64,000 bases of DNA from Dethiobacter alkaliphilus (GTDB lineage: Bacteria > Bacillota > Dethiobacteria > DTU022 > UBA8154), in the NCBI GenBank assembly GCA_016841605.1, contig JAENYV010000005.1, positions 137,445 to 201,444 of the forward strand, written 5' to 3'. Below the pieces are notes generated by a model. That model was not told the origin of the DNA. It searched no databases and was given only the letters and a program-made list of their open reading frames with translations. The position numbers and the translations under genes are program-made. Positions 18,257-27,859 of the stretch are shown piece after piece (within the stretch, counting starts at the first letter, position 1; each line of letters starts with the position of its first letter).

Positions 18257-19378
18257 ATGAAAGATGCTGTAAGTGTTGTCATAATTGAGGGGGGCGATCC
18301 TTCCAGCGAAATAGAGAAAATGCTGGTCTCTGTCCGGCAAGCTATCATCTTGGATAATATTGCCAAGATGAAGAAGGTCGGGTCTATCGGGGCCGTCTAT
18401 CTTGTGACCAACTATGCCGACCTGGCGGAAAAAGCTGCTGTGCGGGGAGGAGTTTTTCTTCGGCAAACTAAGCCTGGAGAAGAGGATTTTCATATTGGCC
18501 GGGTGCTGCAGAACCTGATTAATCAGGAAAAGTTGGAGCATATTGTTTACCTGGGCGGAGCGAGTTTCCCTTTTCTTACGGTGGAAGAACTGGAGCATGT
18601 TTGTCTTCTTCTTCTCGGTTCCCGTCCGGTTATCTATTCCAATAATGTCATGTCGGCCGATATTATTGCTTTTACCCCCGGAAACCTCATAAATCGAATT
18701 ACCCCCCCAGGACAGGACAATATCCTTGCTGTTGCCCTCAGAGACGGAACAGGCATTGAACACAGGCTTTTGAAAACCAGCACTGGCCTTCTTTTTGATG
18801 TGGATACACCCACTGATTTACTTATCCTGGCGGGAGGCCCTTTTGCCGGGCCCCAAGCCCGGGAAGCCCTGAGTGCCCTTAACCTGGATCTTCGCCGTTT
18901 GGAAAGGGTAAAGGAAGTATTAAAGGGTGATTATGAGGATGTTCTTCTCCTGGGTAGAGTTGGTGCTCCTATAATTGCTAAAATAAATAAAAACTGGAAA
19001 ATACGTTTGCGGGTTTTCTCCGAAGAGAGAGGAATGAAAGCGCTGGGACGGGAAAAAAGAGGAGAAGCCGTTTCCCTGCTGGGGTTTTTCCTGCAGGAAG
19101 TTGGGCCTCAGCGCTTTATTAAATACATAGAAAGAGTCTGCCGGGCTGCTTTTCTGGATACCCGTGTTTTAATGGCCCATTTAAGACCCGGACTTTCTCC
19201 TGAGGAGCGCTATCTTTCCGACCTGGGACATTGGCGGGAGATGAAGGAGCCCTTTTTCCGGGACTTTACACGTTACGCCATGAATTCTGATATCCCTATT
19301 CTTTTGGGGGGGCATTCCCTGATCCTGGGCGGATTATGGGCGTTATTGGAAGAGATCGGACCGACTTACTTATATTAA
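18257..19378 (+). CDS. Conserved protein with NTP-transferase-like fold, function unknown
   Basis: 373 aa. No family is recognised with certainty. The N-terminal half resembles a GT-A nucleotidyltransferase of the MobA/CofC type: a repeated VYLVTNYADLAEKA segment, GGASFPFLTVEELEHVC where the activated nucleotide would bind, and GLLFDVDTPTDLLIL, close to the D(V/I)DTPEDL motif of CofC-like guanylyltransferases. The C-terminal half is mostly helical (EERYLSDLGHWREM, then IPILLGGHSLILGGL) and unassigned. No signal peptide. It sits between hpf and hisD, with a possible ribosome site GGGAG upstream. A sensor or transferase role is inference only. Confidence 0.55.
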   Translation: MKDAVSVVIIEGGDPSSEIEKMLVSVRQAIILDNIAKMKKVGSIGAVYLVTNYADLAEKAAVRGGVFLRQTKPGEEDFHIGRVLQNLINQEKLEHIVYLGGASFPFLTVEELEHVCLLLLGSRPVIYSNNVMSADIIAFTPGNLINRITPPGQDNILAVALRDGTGIEHRLLKTSTGLLFDVDTPTDLLILAGGPFAGPQAREALSALNLDLRRLERVKEVLKGDYEDVLLLGRVGAPIIAKINKNWKIRLRVFSEERGMKALGREKRGEAVSLLGFFLQEVGPQRFIKYIERVCRAAFLDTRVLMAHLRPGLSPEERYLSDLGHWREMKEPFFRDFTRYAMNSDIPILLGGHSLILGGLWALLEEIGPTYLY

Positions 19379-19418
19379 GTACTTACACTACCTATTTTTA
19401 ACAAAGGAGGTAGTAATA

Positions 19419-20723
19419 GTGAATATTTATTGCCTGACGGAAATGGAACCGGAGGCATACAGCAAGCTGTTGCGGCGTTCCGAGCTTGATATCTCCGTTT
19501 ACACATCCCTGGCCCGTGAAGTGATCGAAAGGGTCCGCGGGGAGGGGGACGATGCACTCCTCTATTACACCGCCAAATTTGACGGGGTGACTCTGGAAAA
19601 AAAGCAGATCCGGGTTACAGAGGAAGAGATAGAGGATGCTTATAGAGCATTGGACACGAAAACCCGGGATACTCTGGAATACGCTGCTGCCAACATTCGT
19701 AAATTTCACCGGGAGCAGCTTCCCCCGGAGATGTGGATGAAAGAAATCGACGAGGGGATAATGGCCGGAGAGAAGTGTACACCCCTCGCGGATGTTTGTT
19801 TGTATGTTCCCCGTGGAAAAGGAAGCTTTCCCTCGGTTATGCTTATGCTAGGGATACCGGCAGTGGTGGCCGGAGTTCCAAGAGTGGTCACCTGCACGCC
19901 TCCCGGGGAAAACGGCAAAATAGAAACAGCTACTCTTGCCGCGGCGCACATCGCCGGGATAAGGGAAATTTACCGGGTCGGCGGGATACAGGCTGTCGCG
20001 GCCGTGGCCTATGGAACGGAAACGGTACCCCGCTGCTGTAAAGTGCTGGGCCCCGGAAACGCTTACGTTAACGCCGCGAAAAGGCTGCTTTACGGCGTGC
20101 TGGATGTGGGGTTACCGGCAGGTCCCAGCGAGGCCGTCATCCTGGCGGACGAAGGTGCGGATCCCTATCTTGTTTCTCTTGATATGCTCATTGAAGCGGA
20201 ACACGGTCCCGATTCCGCCTCACTGTTAGTAACCCACTCCAGGGAACTGGCTGAGCAGGTTCCTCCCGTGGCGGAACGCCTTTTAACGGAACTGCCGGCA
20301 GAAAAACGGGCTTTTGCAGAAAAAGTTTTTGCCAACTACGGCGGGATTGTTTTAACGGAAAGCCTTGATGATTCTATACGATTTGTCAACGAGTATGCGC
20401 CCGAACACCTGGAAGTCCTCACAGCAGAACCTTTTGCCCTTCTGCCGCGGATTAAAAATGCCGGCGAAATCCTGTTGGGTCCCTGTACCCCCATCACCCT
20501 GTGCAATTTTTTATTGGGTCCCAATGCGATTCTTCCGACGGGTTCTTTTGCCCGGACGTATTCCGGGATTTCCGTCCATGATTTTTTAAAGCGGTCTTCT
20601 TTCGGGTATGTGACCCCGGCAGGTTTTTCCAGGGTTCAGGATTCAGCCCGCCATTTTGCCGAGGTTGAAGGCTTCGCCGCTCATGCTCTGGCGGTAAGGA
20701 AAAGATTTAAGGGGGAGGTGTAG
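19419..20723 (+). CDS. hisD: Histidinol dehydrogenase
   Basis: 434 aa, full length. It converts L-histidinol to L-histidine with two NAD+, zinc-dependent. Motifs: RVGGIQAVAAVAYGTETVP, GPGNAYVNAAKRLLYG, LPAGPSEAVILADE, IEAEHGPDS (zinc and substrate ligands), and EYAPEHLEV with GPNAILPTGSFARTYSG near the end. GTG start with AAAGGAGG 8 bases before. It is followed 21 bases later by a divergent HisB-like gene. No other his gene is in the window, so it may be the pathway enzyme in a scattered set or a paralogue for another amino-alcohol. Confidence 0.93.
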   Translation: MNIYCLTEMEPEAYSKLLRRSELDISVYTSLAREVIERVRGEGDDALLYYTAKFDGVTLEKKQIRVTEEEIEDAYRALDTKTRDTLEYAAANIRKFHREQLPPEMWMKEIDEGIMAGEKCTPLADVCLYVPRGKGSFPSVMLMLGIPAVVAGVPRVVTCTPPGENGKIETATLAAAHIAGIREIYRVGGIQAVAAVAYGTETVPRCCKVLGPGNAYVNAAKRLLYGVLDVGLPAGPSEAVILADEGADPYLVSLDMLIEAEHGPDSASLLVTHSRELAEQVPPVAERLLTELPAEKRAFAEKVFANYGGIVLTESLDDSIRFVNEYAPEHLEVLTAEPFALLPRIKNAGEILLGPCTPITLCNFLLGPNAILPTGSFARTYSGISVHDFLKRSSFGYVTPAGFSRVQDSARHFAEVEGFAAHALAVRKRFKGEV

Positions 20724-20744
20724 GACGGGAAGGAAGGTCTTTTT

Positions 20745-21395
20745 TTGACTTTTCCCCGGGATAAATTGCGCCGACATATTATACGCAAAACTGCTGAAGC
20801 CGAGGTTGCGGTTAAACTGGATTTTGGTCCCCGTTATGCCGAACCCAAAAAAGGTCTCCGGACGCCGCTTCCGTTTTTGAACCACATGTTGGAACATGTC
20901 ATCTGGCGCGGTGAGTTCAATCTGGAAGTGGAGATACGCATGCAAGATTTTCATTTAACCCATGTTATTTGCGAGGATATCGGAATTACACTGGGAAGGG
21001 CGATCAAAGAATGTGTGGAACAACGCCTGGAAGATGGTGTAAAAGGTTTTGGCTCTGCTTGGGCTACCATTGATGAAGCCCTCTCCCAGGCGGTGATTAG
21101 CTTTGAGAACCGGGCGTACCTCCATTTGCATCATCCCGAAGTAAAGATTCCCGAGCAGGTAGAAAATACCGCTTCCGAAGATCTGAAAACATTTTTTGAA
21201 GGGTTTGTTCAGGGGGCTGCCTGTACACTGCACCTCAATCTTTTTAAGGGTGAAAACGGACACCATATCTGGGAAGCAACTTTTCGCGCTTTTGGAGAAG
21301 CGTTGCACAGTGCCCTGCAAATTCACCAGTGGCGCAAGGGAATGACCGCGGGGGTAGCCGGACCGATTCAGATAGAGACAGGAGAAGGTCAGTGA
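20745..21395 (+). CDS. Divergent imidazoleglycerol-phosphate dehydratase (HisB-like)
   Basis: 216 aa. The HisB dehydratase fold is recognisable: NHMLEHV, EDIGITLGRAIKE, ATIDEALSQAVISFENRAYL, FFEGF, and GENGHHIWEATFRAFGEAL. Several metal-site positions differ. The usual DHHTVED reads THVICED, losing one His and shortening the segment by one residue; the first motif reads NHML rather than DHML. The second HH..E motif is intact. No phosphatase domain is present. TTG start with AAGGAAGG 7 bases upstream. It overlaps the HAD gene by 4 bases. Either a functional but derived IGPD or a neofunctionalised relative. Confidence 0.75.
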   Translation: MTFPRDKLRRHIIRKTAEAEVAVKLDFGPRYAEPKKGLRTPLPFLNHMLEHVIWRGEFNLEVEIRMQDFHLTHVICEDIGITLGRAIKECVEQRLEDGVKGFGSAWATIDEALSQAVISFENRAYLHLHHPEVKIPEQVENTASEDLKTFFEGFVQGAACTLHLNLFKGENGHHIWEATFRAFGEALHSALQIHQWRKGMTAGVAGPIQIETGEGQ

Positions 21396-22600
21396 ACTTG
21401 TCTGCCGGGAAAAAAATAATTTTTGATATGGATGGAGTTATTACCGGGGAGGAACGCTACTGGGACGCGGCTGCTCTGACTGTCTGGGAGCTTATTTTTA
21501 GCGAGAGATTTTTAAATATTGAGCATCCATCCGGGTTGCCGGTCTTTAAGACCGGTCTTTCACTGCGGGAGATCGCCGCAGTTCGCCGTGTTATTTTCTG
21601 TGAAGATCAGGTTATTTCTTTCTTTAAGCAGCGCGCCGTGAACTCAAACTGGGATCTGGCCTTTTTAACTTTTTCCTTTCAGCTTCTCTCTCTCACCAGA
21701 TATCTTGCCGGCCGGGGAATTTCTTTTAAGGACCTGTATGATGGGAGAGAGGGCGGGTTGGAAAAAGGAATCACCACCGGAGAACTTTCTTTAATGAGGT
21801 CTTCTTTAACTGCTGCCGGAGGTGACGGCTGGAAACCTTCTTTTCAAGATGTCTTGACAGACTGGGCTGAAGAGGCAAGGGGAGGAGAGCTTATGAAAAA
21901 GCTCCGAAATATTTTTCCTCCCGGATATGGGCAAATTTTCGGGAAAAGCGGTAATGCTCCTTCTTCTTCTTCTCTCTGGAAGGATACTCAGGAAATATTC
22001 CAGGAATGGTATTTCGGCGAAGAAGTTTTTAAGGTGAATTACGGCAAAGAACCTGGAGTTTCCGGAAAAGAAGGGCTGATTAGCAGAGAGGAACCCCTGA
22101 TCCGGGTTTCCGCGATTAAAGCTGCTCTAAGTGAACTTAAACGATTGGGGTGGAAATTGGGGATTGCCACAGGGAGGCCCATGAACGAGTTGTTTCACCC
22201 CTTGGAACAGATGGATATCTGGAAATATTTTGATGCAAATTCAGTGGTGACTTTTGACAAAGTGACGAAGGTAGAGAAGATACTGGGAGAGAATTTTCCC
22301 CTTATCTCCCTGGGGAAACCCCATCCCTACTCTTTTCTTAAGGCATACTGGGGTGAGGAAAAGAGTAACCGTGAACTGGCTTCTGCCGCGCCGCCCCTTC
22401 CGCAGCAGGGAATGTGCTGGGTTATCGGTGATGCCCTGGCGGACCTGCTTGCTGCCCGGGAGGCAGGAGCCTCCTTTATCGGTGTTTTAACAGGCCATAA
22501 CGGCAGCAATAATAAAGAGTTGTTTAAAAACGAAGGTGCAGAGGCGATTTTACCGGATATAACTTGCCTCCCTGAATTTTTTACAAAAGACAATCTTTAA
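21392..22600 (+). CDS. HAD-superfamily hydrolase with large cap insertion
   Basis: 402 aa. Motif I is IIFDMDGVITGEE, motif II lies in LGIATGRP, the motif III lysine in SLGKPHPYSF, and motif IV is VIGDALADLLAAREAGASFI. About 230 residues separate motif I from motif II, so the cap is unusually large and probably sets the substrate. The GTG overlaps the upstream stop (GTGA), with GGAGAAGG just upstream, so it is translationally coupled to the HisB-like gene. The canonical histidinol-phosphate phosphatase is also HAD-type in some bacteria, so a pathway link is possible but unproven. Confidence 0.75.
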   Translation: MNLSAGKKIIFDMDGVITGEERYWDAAALTVWELIFSERFLNIEHPSGLPVFKTGLSLREIAAVRRVIFCEDQVISFFKQRAVNSNWDLAFLTFSFQLLSLTRYLAGRGISFKDLYDGREGGLEKGITTGELSLMRSSLTAAGGDGWKPSFQDVLTDWAEEARGGELMKKLRNIFPPGYGQIFGKSGNAPSSSSLWKDTQEIFQEWYFGEEVFKVNYGKEPGVSGKEGLISREEPLIRVSAIKAALSELKRLGWKLGIATGRPMNELFHPLEQMDIWKYFDANSVVTFDKVTKVEKILGENFPLISLGKPHPYSFLKAYWGEEKSNRELASAAPPLPQQGMCWVIGDALADLLAAREAGASFIGVLTGHNGSNNKELFKNEGAEAILPDITCLPEFFTKDNL

Positions 22601-22630
22601 AAACCTGCCTGAAAACCGGCAGGTTTTTTC
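22599..22630 (+). terminator. Terminator of the hisD-HAD operon
   Basis: AAAACCTGCC-TGAAAACC-GGCAGGTTTTTT, starting at the stop of the HAD gene. Confidence 0.9.
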
Positions 22631-22713
22631 AAAAGGGCAGGGTATTTATGTTATAATGAGCAAGGTTATTTATTTACAATTATTATGAAATTTCCCTTCA
22701 AGGAGGGTTATGA

Positions 22714-25377
22714 ATGGGAATTTTAGCAAAAATTTTCGGAGATCCCCATGTCCGGGAGGTTAAAAAACTTTGGCGTTATGTTGAAGAAGTGAACTCCTAT
22801 GAAGACCGCATGAAACAACTAACGGATACGCAGTTACGAGAGCTTACCGTCCAGTTTAAAAAAAGGGTCGCTGATGGGGAATCCCTGGACGACCTTCTGC
22901 CCGAAGCATTTGCCGTGGCCAGGGAGGCAGCCTGGCGCTCTTTGGGAATGAGGCCGTTTGATGTGCAGGTTATCGGGGGAGTAGTCCTGCATCAGGGACG
23001 CATTGCGGAGATGAAGACCGGGGAAGGGAAAACTCTGGCCGCGACTATGCCGGCATACCTTAATGCCTTGAGCGGAAAAGGGGTGCATGTCGTCACTGTA
23101 AACGACTATCTGGCGACCAGGGACCAGGAGTGGATGGGTTCTATTTACCGCTTTTTGGGCCTCAATGTGGGGCTCATTGTCCACGGTTTGAGCGCGCAGC
23201 AGCGCAGGGTTTCCTACAGTGCGGATATTGTCTATGGGACAAATAACGAGTTCGGCTTTGATTACCTGCGTGACAATATGGTCATTTACAGGGAACATCT
23301 GGTGCAGCGGCCGCTTTATTATGCTATTGTGGACGAGGTGGACAGTATCCTTATCGACGAGGCCAGGACCCCTCTGATTATTTCCGGTGCAGCCGAAAAA
23401 GCAACCGAGCTCTATGGAAAATTTGCCGCTTTTGTTCCCCGTCTTAAAAATGAGGAGCATTATACTGTCGACGAAAAAGCCCATACCGTGGTTTTGACTG
23501 AAGAAGGGACTGCCCGGGCTGAAGAATTTCTCAAGGTTGACAATCTGGCAGACGAACAGAACATGGAATTGTCACATCACCTCAACCAGGCACTGAAAGC
23601 CCATGTGCTGATGAAAAAGGATCGGGATTATGTGGTTAAAGACGGTGAAGTGGTCATTGTCGACGAATTTACCGGAAGGCTGATGTTCGGCCGCCGTTAC
23701 AGTGAAGGGCTTCACCAGGCTATTGAAGCAAAAGAAAAAGTTAAAGTGGCCCGGGAGAGCCGCACTCTGGCTTCCATTACTTTTCAGAACTATTTTCGTA
23801 TGTATGAGAAACTGGCCGGGATGACCGGGACTGCCGTGACAGAGGAAGAAGAATTCCGTAAAATTTACGGCATGGATGTGGTTATTATCCCCACTAATAA
23901 ACAGATGGTGCGTGAAGATTTATCTGATGCGGTTTACCGGACAGAAAGGGGTAAATTTGCCTCTGTGGTGGAAGAGATTGTTCAGGTACACGAAAAAGGG
24001 CAGCCCATTCTGGTTGGAACCATTTCTATTGAAAAATCCGAAGAATTAAGCCAAATGCTGACCAGGATAGGTATACGTCACCATGTTCTTAACGCCAAGC
24101 ACCATGAGAAGGAAGCCGAGATTATTTCCCAGGCGGGCAAGTTTAAGGCGCTTACCATCGCTACCAACATGGCAGGACGGGGGACTGATATTATCCTGGG
24201 GGGGAACGCTGACCGCGAACTGGAGCGTTTGAGTGAGGATCCGGATCTGACGGAGGAGAAAAAGGAGGCGGAGCGGCATCGTATCCGTGAGGAATGGCAG
24301 AAAGAACACGAACAGGTCGTGAGTCTTGGAGGCTTGCATATTATCGGTACCGAGAGGCATGAATCCCGTCGTATTGATAACCAGCTTCGGGGGCGTTCCG
24401 GACGCCAGGGAGATCCGGGTACCTCGCAGTTTTTTGTTTCGTTGGAAGATGATTTAATGAGGCTTTTCGGCTCCGACAATGTTAAATCTATTATGGAAAA
24501 GCTGGGGATGGAAGAAAATATTCCGATTGAACATCCCTTGATCAGCCGGGCTATTGAAAATGCCCAGAAAAAAGTAGAGGGACGTAACTTTGAAATCCGC
24601 AAGCATATCCTGGAATATGATGATGTTCTTAATCAGCAGAGAGAAGTGATCTACAGGCAGCGCCGCCAGGTCCTGGAAGGAGAAAACCTAAAAGACAGTA
24701 TTATGGAAATGATTCCGGAAGTGGTCCAAGGTGCGCTGCAGATCTACGCGGATGAAAAAATTTATCAGGATGATTGGGATCTGTCCGGGCTTCTCAGCTT
24801 CGGGGAAAGAGTATTTTTACCTGCCGGTCTCTGGAGAGAAGAAGATTTGAAAGGGCTTTCCAGAGAGGAATTACAAACGAAACTGGTTGACGGGGCCTGC
24901 GATTTTTATAATCGCCGGGAAGAGGAGATCGGCAGTGAAGTAATGCGGGAACTGGAACGGGTTATTCTCCTGCGGACGGTAGACAGTAAATGGATGGACC
25001 ATATTGACGCCATGCATGAACTCCGCCAGGGTGTGGGGCTGAGAGCTTACGGCCAGCAGGATCCCCTTGTTGAGTATAAATATGAAGGTTATGAGATGTT
25101 CCAGGGAATGATCCATTCTATTCAGGAAGATGTTGTCCGCCTTATCCTTCATGTGCAAACCAGTCAGACCCCGGAAAGGCAAAGAGTAGCCACACCTGTG
25201 GTGACGGTAAAAAATCGGGATGGAGGGGCCATGGGTGAAGCGCGCGGGATAAGTGGAGAAGAAACCGGGAAGAGGGTAAAACAACCCCCGGCCACTGCCA
25301 ATAAAATTGGAAGAAATGATCCCTGCCCCTGCGGCAGTGGGAAAAAATATAAAAAATGTTGTGGTTTAAACTTATAA
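22714..25377 (+). CDS. secA: Protein translocase ATPase SecA
   Basis: 887 aa. It drives preprotein export through SecYEG. DEAD-type motor: [20 protein letters not shown] (Walker A, about residue 103), [17 protein letters not shown] (Walker B), [13 protein letters not shown], and [13 protein letters not shown] in NBD2. Preprotein-crosslinking and scaffold domains follow, ending in the zinc/SecB-type tail [18 protein letters not shown] with AAGGAGG upstream; a TATAAT at 22652-22657 may be its -10 but lacks a good -35. secA followed by prfB is the conserved Firmicute order. Confidence 0.97.
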   Translation: MGILAKIFGDPHVREVKKLWRYVEEVNSYEDRMKQLTDTQLRELTVQFKKRVADGESLDDLLPEAFAVAREAAWRSLGMRPFDVQVIGGVVLHQGRIAEMKTGEGKTLAATMPAYLNALSGKGVHVVTVNDYLATRDQEWMGSIYRFLGLNVGLIVHGLSAQQRRVSYSADIVYGTNNEFGFDYLRDNMVIYREHLVQRPLYYAIVDEVDSILIDEARTPLIISGAAEKATELYGKFAAFVPRLKNEEHYTVDEKAHTVVLTEEGTARAEEFLKVDNLADEQNMELSHHLNQALKAHVLMKKDRDYVVKDGEVVIVDEFTGRLMFGRRYSEGLHQAIEAKEKVKVARESRTLASITFQNYFRMYEKLAGMTGTAVTEEEEFRKIYGMDVVIIPTNKQMVREDLSDAVYRTERGKFASVVEEIVQVHEKGQPILVGTISIEKSEELSQMLTRIGIRHHVLNAKHHEKEAEIISQAGKFKALTIATNMAGRGTDIILGGNADRELERLSEDPDLTEEKKEAERHRIREEWQKEHEQVVSLGGLHIIGTERHESRRIDNQLRGRSGRQGDPGTSQFFVSLEDDLMRLFGSDNVKSIMEKLGMEENIPIEHPLISRAIENAQKKVEGRNFEIRKHILEYDDVLNQQREVIYRQRRQVLEGENLKDSIMEMIPEVVQGALQIYADEKIYQDDWDLSGLLSFGERVFLPAGLWREEDLKGLSREELQTKLVDGACDFYNRREEEIGSEVMRELERVILLRTVDSKWMDHIDAMHELRQGVGLRAYGQQDPLVEYKYEGYEMFQGMIHSIQEDVVRLILHVQTSQTPERQRVATPVVTVKNRDGGAMGEARGISGEETGKRVKQPPATANKIGRNDPCPCGSGKKYKKCCGLNL

Positions 25378-25464
25378 AATTTCCGGCTCCTGAATACTTC
25401 CTTCCAAATGTTGCGTTCCAGGAACGAGAGCTATATAATCATTTAGAAAAAGGAGGTTGTTGCA

Positions 25465-26620
25465 ATGTTTAACGAACTGGCGGAAAAGCTGACGGAACAA
25501 AAAGCCCGATTGAAAAAATGGATTTACTCTCTTTGACGCTGAGACAAAAGAAAAAAAAATCCGGACGATAGAGGAAGAGGCTGGTAAAACTGATTTCTGG
25601 GATAATCAGGAAGAAGCCCAGAAGAAAATGCAGGAACTGAGAAAACTAAAGGAACAAATTGACCTTTACCACAAACTCAGGGGTTTGTTGGAAGAGTGGG
25701 AAGCGCTTCTCGAACTTTATGAGGAAGCGGAGCAAGAGGGAAGCGGGGAGGAAGAGGATGCTTCCGAACTTTTGGAGGAAGCGGCAAAGGTGGCTGAGAA
25801 AGCCGTGTTACTGCTGGACAAGGAGGAACTGCGCCTTCTTTTTAACGGTTGCTACGATGAAAATAATGCTATCCTTGCCCTTCATCCCGGCGCTGGAGGC
25901 CTCGAAGCACAAGACTGGACAGAAATGCTCCTGCGCATGTATACCCGATGGGCAGAGAAGAAAGGCTATACTGTAGAAGTGCTGGATTTATTGCCCGGAG
26001 ATGAAGCAGGGGTAAAAAGCGTAACTTTTCTTGTCCAGGGAGACAAAGCCTACGGGTATCTTCAGGCCGAACGGGGTGTACATCGCCTGGTGCGCATCTC
26101 TCCTTTTGATGCAGGAGGAAGAAGGCACACCTCCTTTGCCTCGGTGGATGTTCTTCCCGAAGTAAAAGAAGGCGTTGACGTCGAGGTAAACCCGGAAGAA
26201 TTAAGGATCGATACTTTTCGTTCCCGGGGGGCCGGAGGACAGCATGTTAATACCACCGATTCCGCCGTCAGGATTACACATATTCCCACCGGTATTGTGG
26301 TGCAGTGCCAGAATGAACGTTCACAGCACAGCAACAAAGAGAAAGCCATGCGTATTCTGTTAGCCAAGCTGGCCGATCTGGCTCAGGAGAAGCACAAAGA
26401 ACAGCTCGTTTCCCTCCGGGGAGAACAAAAAGAGATCGCCTGGGGAAGTCAGATTCGCTCCTATGTTTTTCATCCTTATTCTCTTGTCAAGGATCACCGG
26501 ACAGGGGTGGAGATAGGAAATATTCAGTCTGTTATGGACGGAGAGATTGAGGATTTTTTAGAAGCTTACCTTAGATACAATGCTCACCGGGATGAAAATG
26601 CCGGACTTAATAAGGATTAA
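25465..26620 (+). CDS. prfB: Peptide chain release factor 2, made by programmed +1 frameshift
   Basis: It terminates translation at UGA and UAA. Translation starts at the ATG at 25465 behind AAAAGGAGG, runs 23 codons and meets CTT TGA C at 25531. A +1 shift there gives DAETKEKKIRTIEEE and continues to the stop at 26618, about 384 aa. The RF2 recognition tripeptide SPF is in RISPFDAGGRRHTSF, and the catalytic GGQ is in RSRGAGGQHVNTTDSAVR. The N-terminal helical domain holds an acidic stretch (about 70-90), making it slightly long. The usual internal Shine-Dalgarno stimulator before the slip site is not evident. Confidence 0.95.
25531..25537 (+). promoter_or_regulatory. Autoregulatory +1 frameshift site of prfB
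   Basis: CTT TGA C, identical to the RF2 slip heptamer. Low RF2 slows termination at the UGA and favours the shift. In E. coli and Bacillus an AGGGGG element sits about 3 bases upstream. Here the preceding codons are TGG ATT TAC TCT, with no such element. Confidence 0.9.
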
Positions 26621-26636
26621 GGATTGCAGAGAAAAT

Positions 26637-27476
26637 ATGAAAGAGTGGAAACAATATACCCGGGAACTGCTGGGAATTATCATTGGAACGGCTTTAACAG
26701 CGGCTTCCTTTAATATGTTTCTTGTTCCCAATAAAATTGCTTCCGGGGGTATTTCCGGTCTGGGTGTTATCTTTTTTCATCTTTTCCAGATCCCCGTGAG
26801 TGTTACGGTCCTGCTGGCCAATATTCCGCTTTTTGTTCTGGCGTGGGTTTTTTTAGGGTGGAAATTCGTCGGTCACAGCCTGGCCGGATCACTGCTTTTT
26901 CCCCTGATGCTCGGAGCAACGGAATTCTTGCCCCTTGTTACCGGAGACCTGCTTCTGGCTTCTGTTTTTGGAGGTATTGGAGTTGGTGTGGGGTTGGGGA
27001 TTGTTTTCCGTTCCCAGGGTTCAACCGGAGGAACTGCGCTTGCCGCACAGTTGATCAATCATTTTTCGGGGCTGAGCAGTGGCTTTAGCCTTATCCTTGC
27101 TGACCTGCTCATTGTCCTCCTGGCGGGGGTTATTTTTAGCCCGGAACTTGCTATGTTTGCCCTTATTTCCCTTTTTGTTACCAGCAAAGTTATTGACCTG
27201 GTGCAGGAGGGTCTGGTTATTTCCAAGGCAGCCCTGATTATCAGCCCGCAAAAAGAAATTATCGCCGCTAAAATAATGGATGAACTGGGGCGGGGGGTTA
27301 CTTTTCTGGATGGTCACGGGGCTTACACAAAGCAGGAAAAGGGTATCGTTCTCTGTGTGATATCTCAACTACAGGTAAGCCGCCTGAAAAAGATCGTGGC
27401 AGAGGTCGACCCTGAAGCATTTGTCATTGTCAGTTCTGTGGGTGAGGTTCTGGGGGAGGGCTTTCAACGCATCTAG
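26637..27476 (+). CDS. YitT-family membrane protein
   Basis: 279 aa. The N-terminus (GTALTAASFNMFLVPNKIA) and GGISGLGVIFFHLFQIPVSV are typical of YitT. About five to six membrane segments fill residues 10-185. A cytosolic DUF2179 domain closes the protein (AAKIMDELGRGVTFLDGHGA, then QVSRLKKIVAEVDPEAFVIV). Transport function is unproven in the family. The ATG at 26637 is preferred by homology to the family start, though its ribosome site (AAGGA) is distant. An upstream start inside prfB is possible. The stop TAG coincides with the left end of the TAGTACT-bounded element. Confidence 0.88.
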   Translation: MKEWKQYTRELLGIIIGTALTAASFNMFLVPNKIASGGISGLGVIFFHLFQIPVSVTVLLANIPLFVLAWVFLGWKFVGHSLAGSLLFPLMLGATEFLPLVTGDLLLASVFGGIGVGVGLGIVFRSQGSTGGTALAAQLINHFSGLSSGFSLILADLLIVLLAGVIFSPELAMFALISLFVTSKVIDLVQEGLVISKAALIISPQKEIIAAKIMDELGRGVTFLDGHGAYTKQEKGIVLCVISQLQVSRLKKIVAEVDPEAFVIVSSVGEVLGEGFQRI

Positions 27477-27811
27477 TACTGTAACAAAAAATTGCTTGTT
27501 TTTCTAATCCGCTAATTTCTCTTTGGTTTTCGGATATGCTAGGCGCTCGGGTAAGCGCCGGGTAAGGTGCAACTTTTTCCGGCCGTGCAAAGTCCCGGCG
27601 AAACGCAGACCGAAAGCTTACCCTGCAGACAGGACGTCTGCAGCCGGCTCGCTGCCATGGAGGGCAGCGAGCCGGGTAGGTAAGCGAAGGGCTAAGAAGA
27701 GCCGGAGGACTTGCAGGCAGGAAACCGGAGCATCGTTCCGGCGTTTTGCCCGAGCGTCCGCCAAATCCATCTCCATGAAATCGCTAATTACTATTTTTCG
27801 CTGTAGTACTA
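27474..27811 (+). mobile_element. Possible MITE-like element bounded by TAGTACT inverted ends
   Basis: TAGTACTGTAACAAAAAAT at the left and, inverted, TAGTACTACAGCGAAAAAT at the right agree at about 14 of 19 positions. The 338 bp between them hold repeat copy B and no transposase. The left end overlaps the yitT stop codon. Copy A (1901-2064) does not have these ends, so they may be a separate insertion or chance. The assignment is tentative. Confidence 0.35.
27553..27716 (+). repeat. 164-bp structured interspersed repeat, copy B
   Basis: Reverse-complement match of 1901-2064 without gaps. Here the hairpins are intact: CTGCAGAC-AGGAC-GTCTGCAG, immediately followed by CCGGCTCGCTGCC-ATGGA-GGGCAGCGAGCCGG. 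Such adjacent strong stems suggest a structured RNA or a folded DNA transposition unit. Weaker similarity extends left to about 27525. The open frame crossing it (27523-27828) has no ribosome site and an Arg/Lys/Pro-rich product, and is not called as a gene. Confidence 0.85.
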
Positions 27812-27859
27812 ATTCAAAGCATGAATAATAACAATTGTTGACGGAAAGGAGGAAATGTA

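Noticed and set aside
27523..27828. Open frame of about 100 codons across repeat copy B, with a related frame across copy A (1885-2133).
   Set aside because: No ribosome site in either case, and the product is Arg/Lys/Pro-rich. Similarity between the two is explained by the DNA repeat and its stem-loops.
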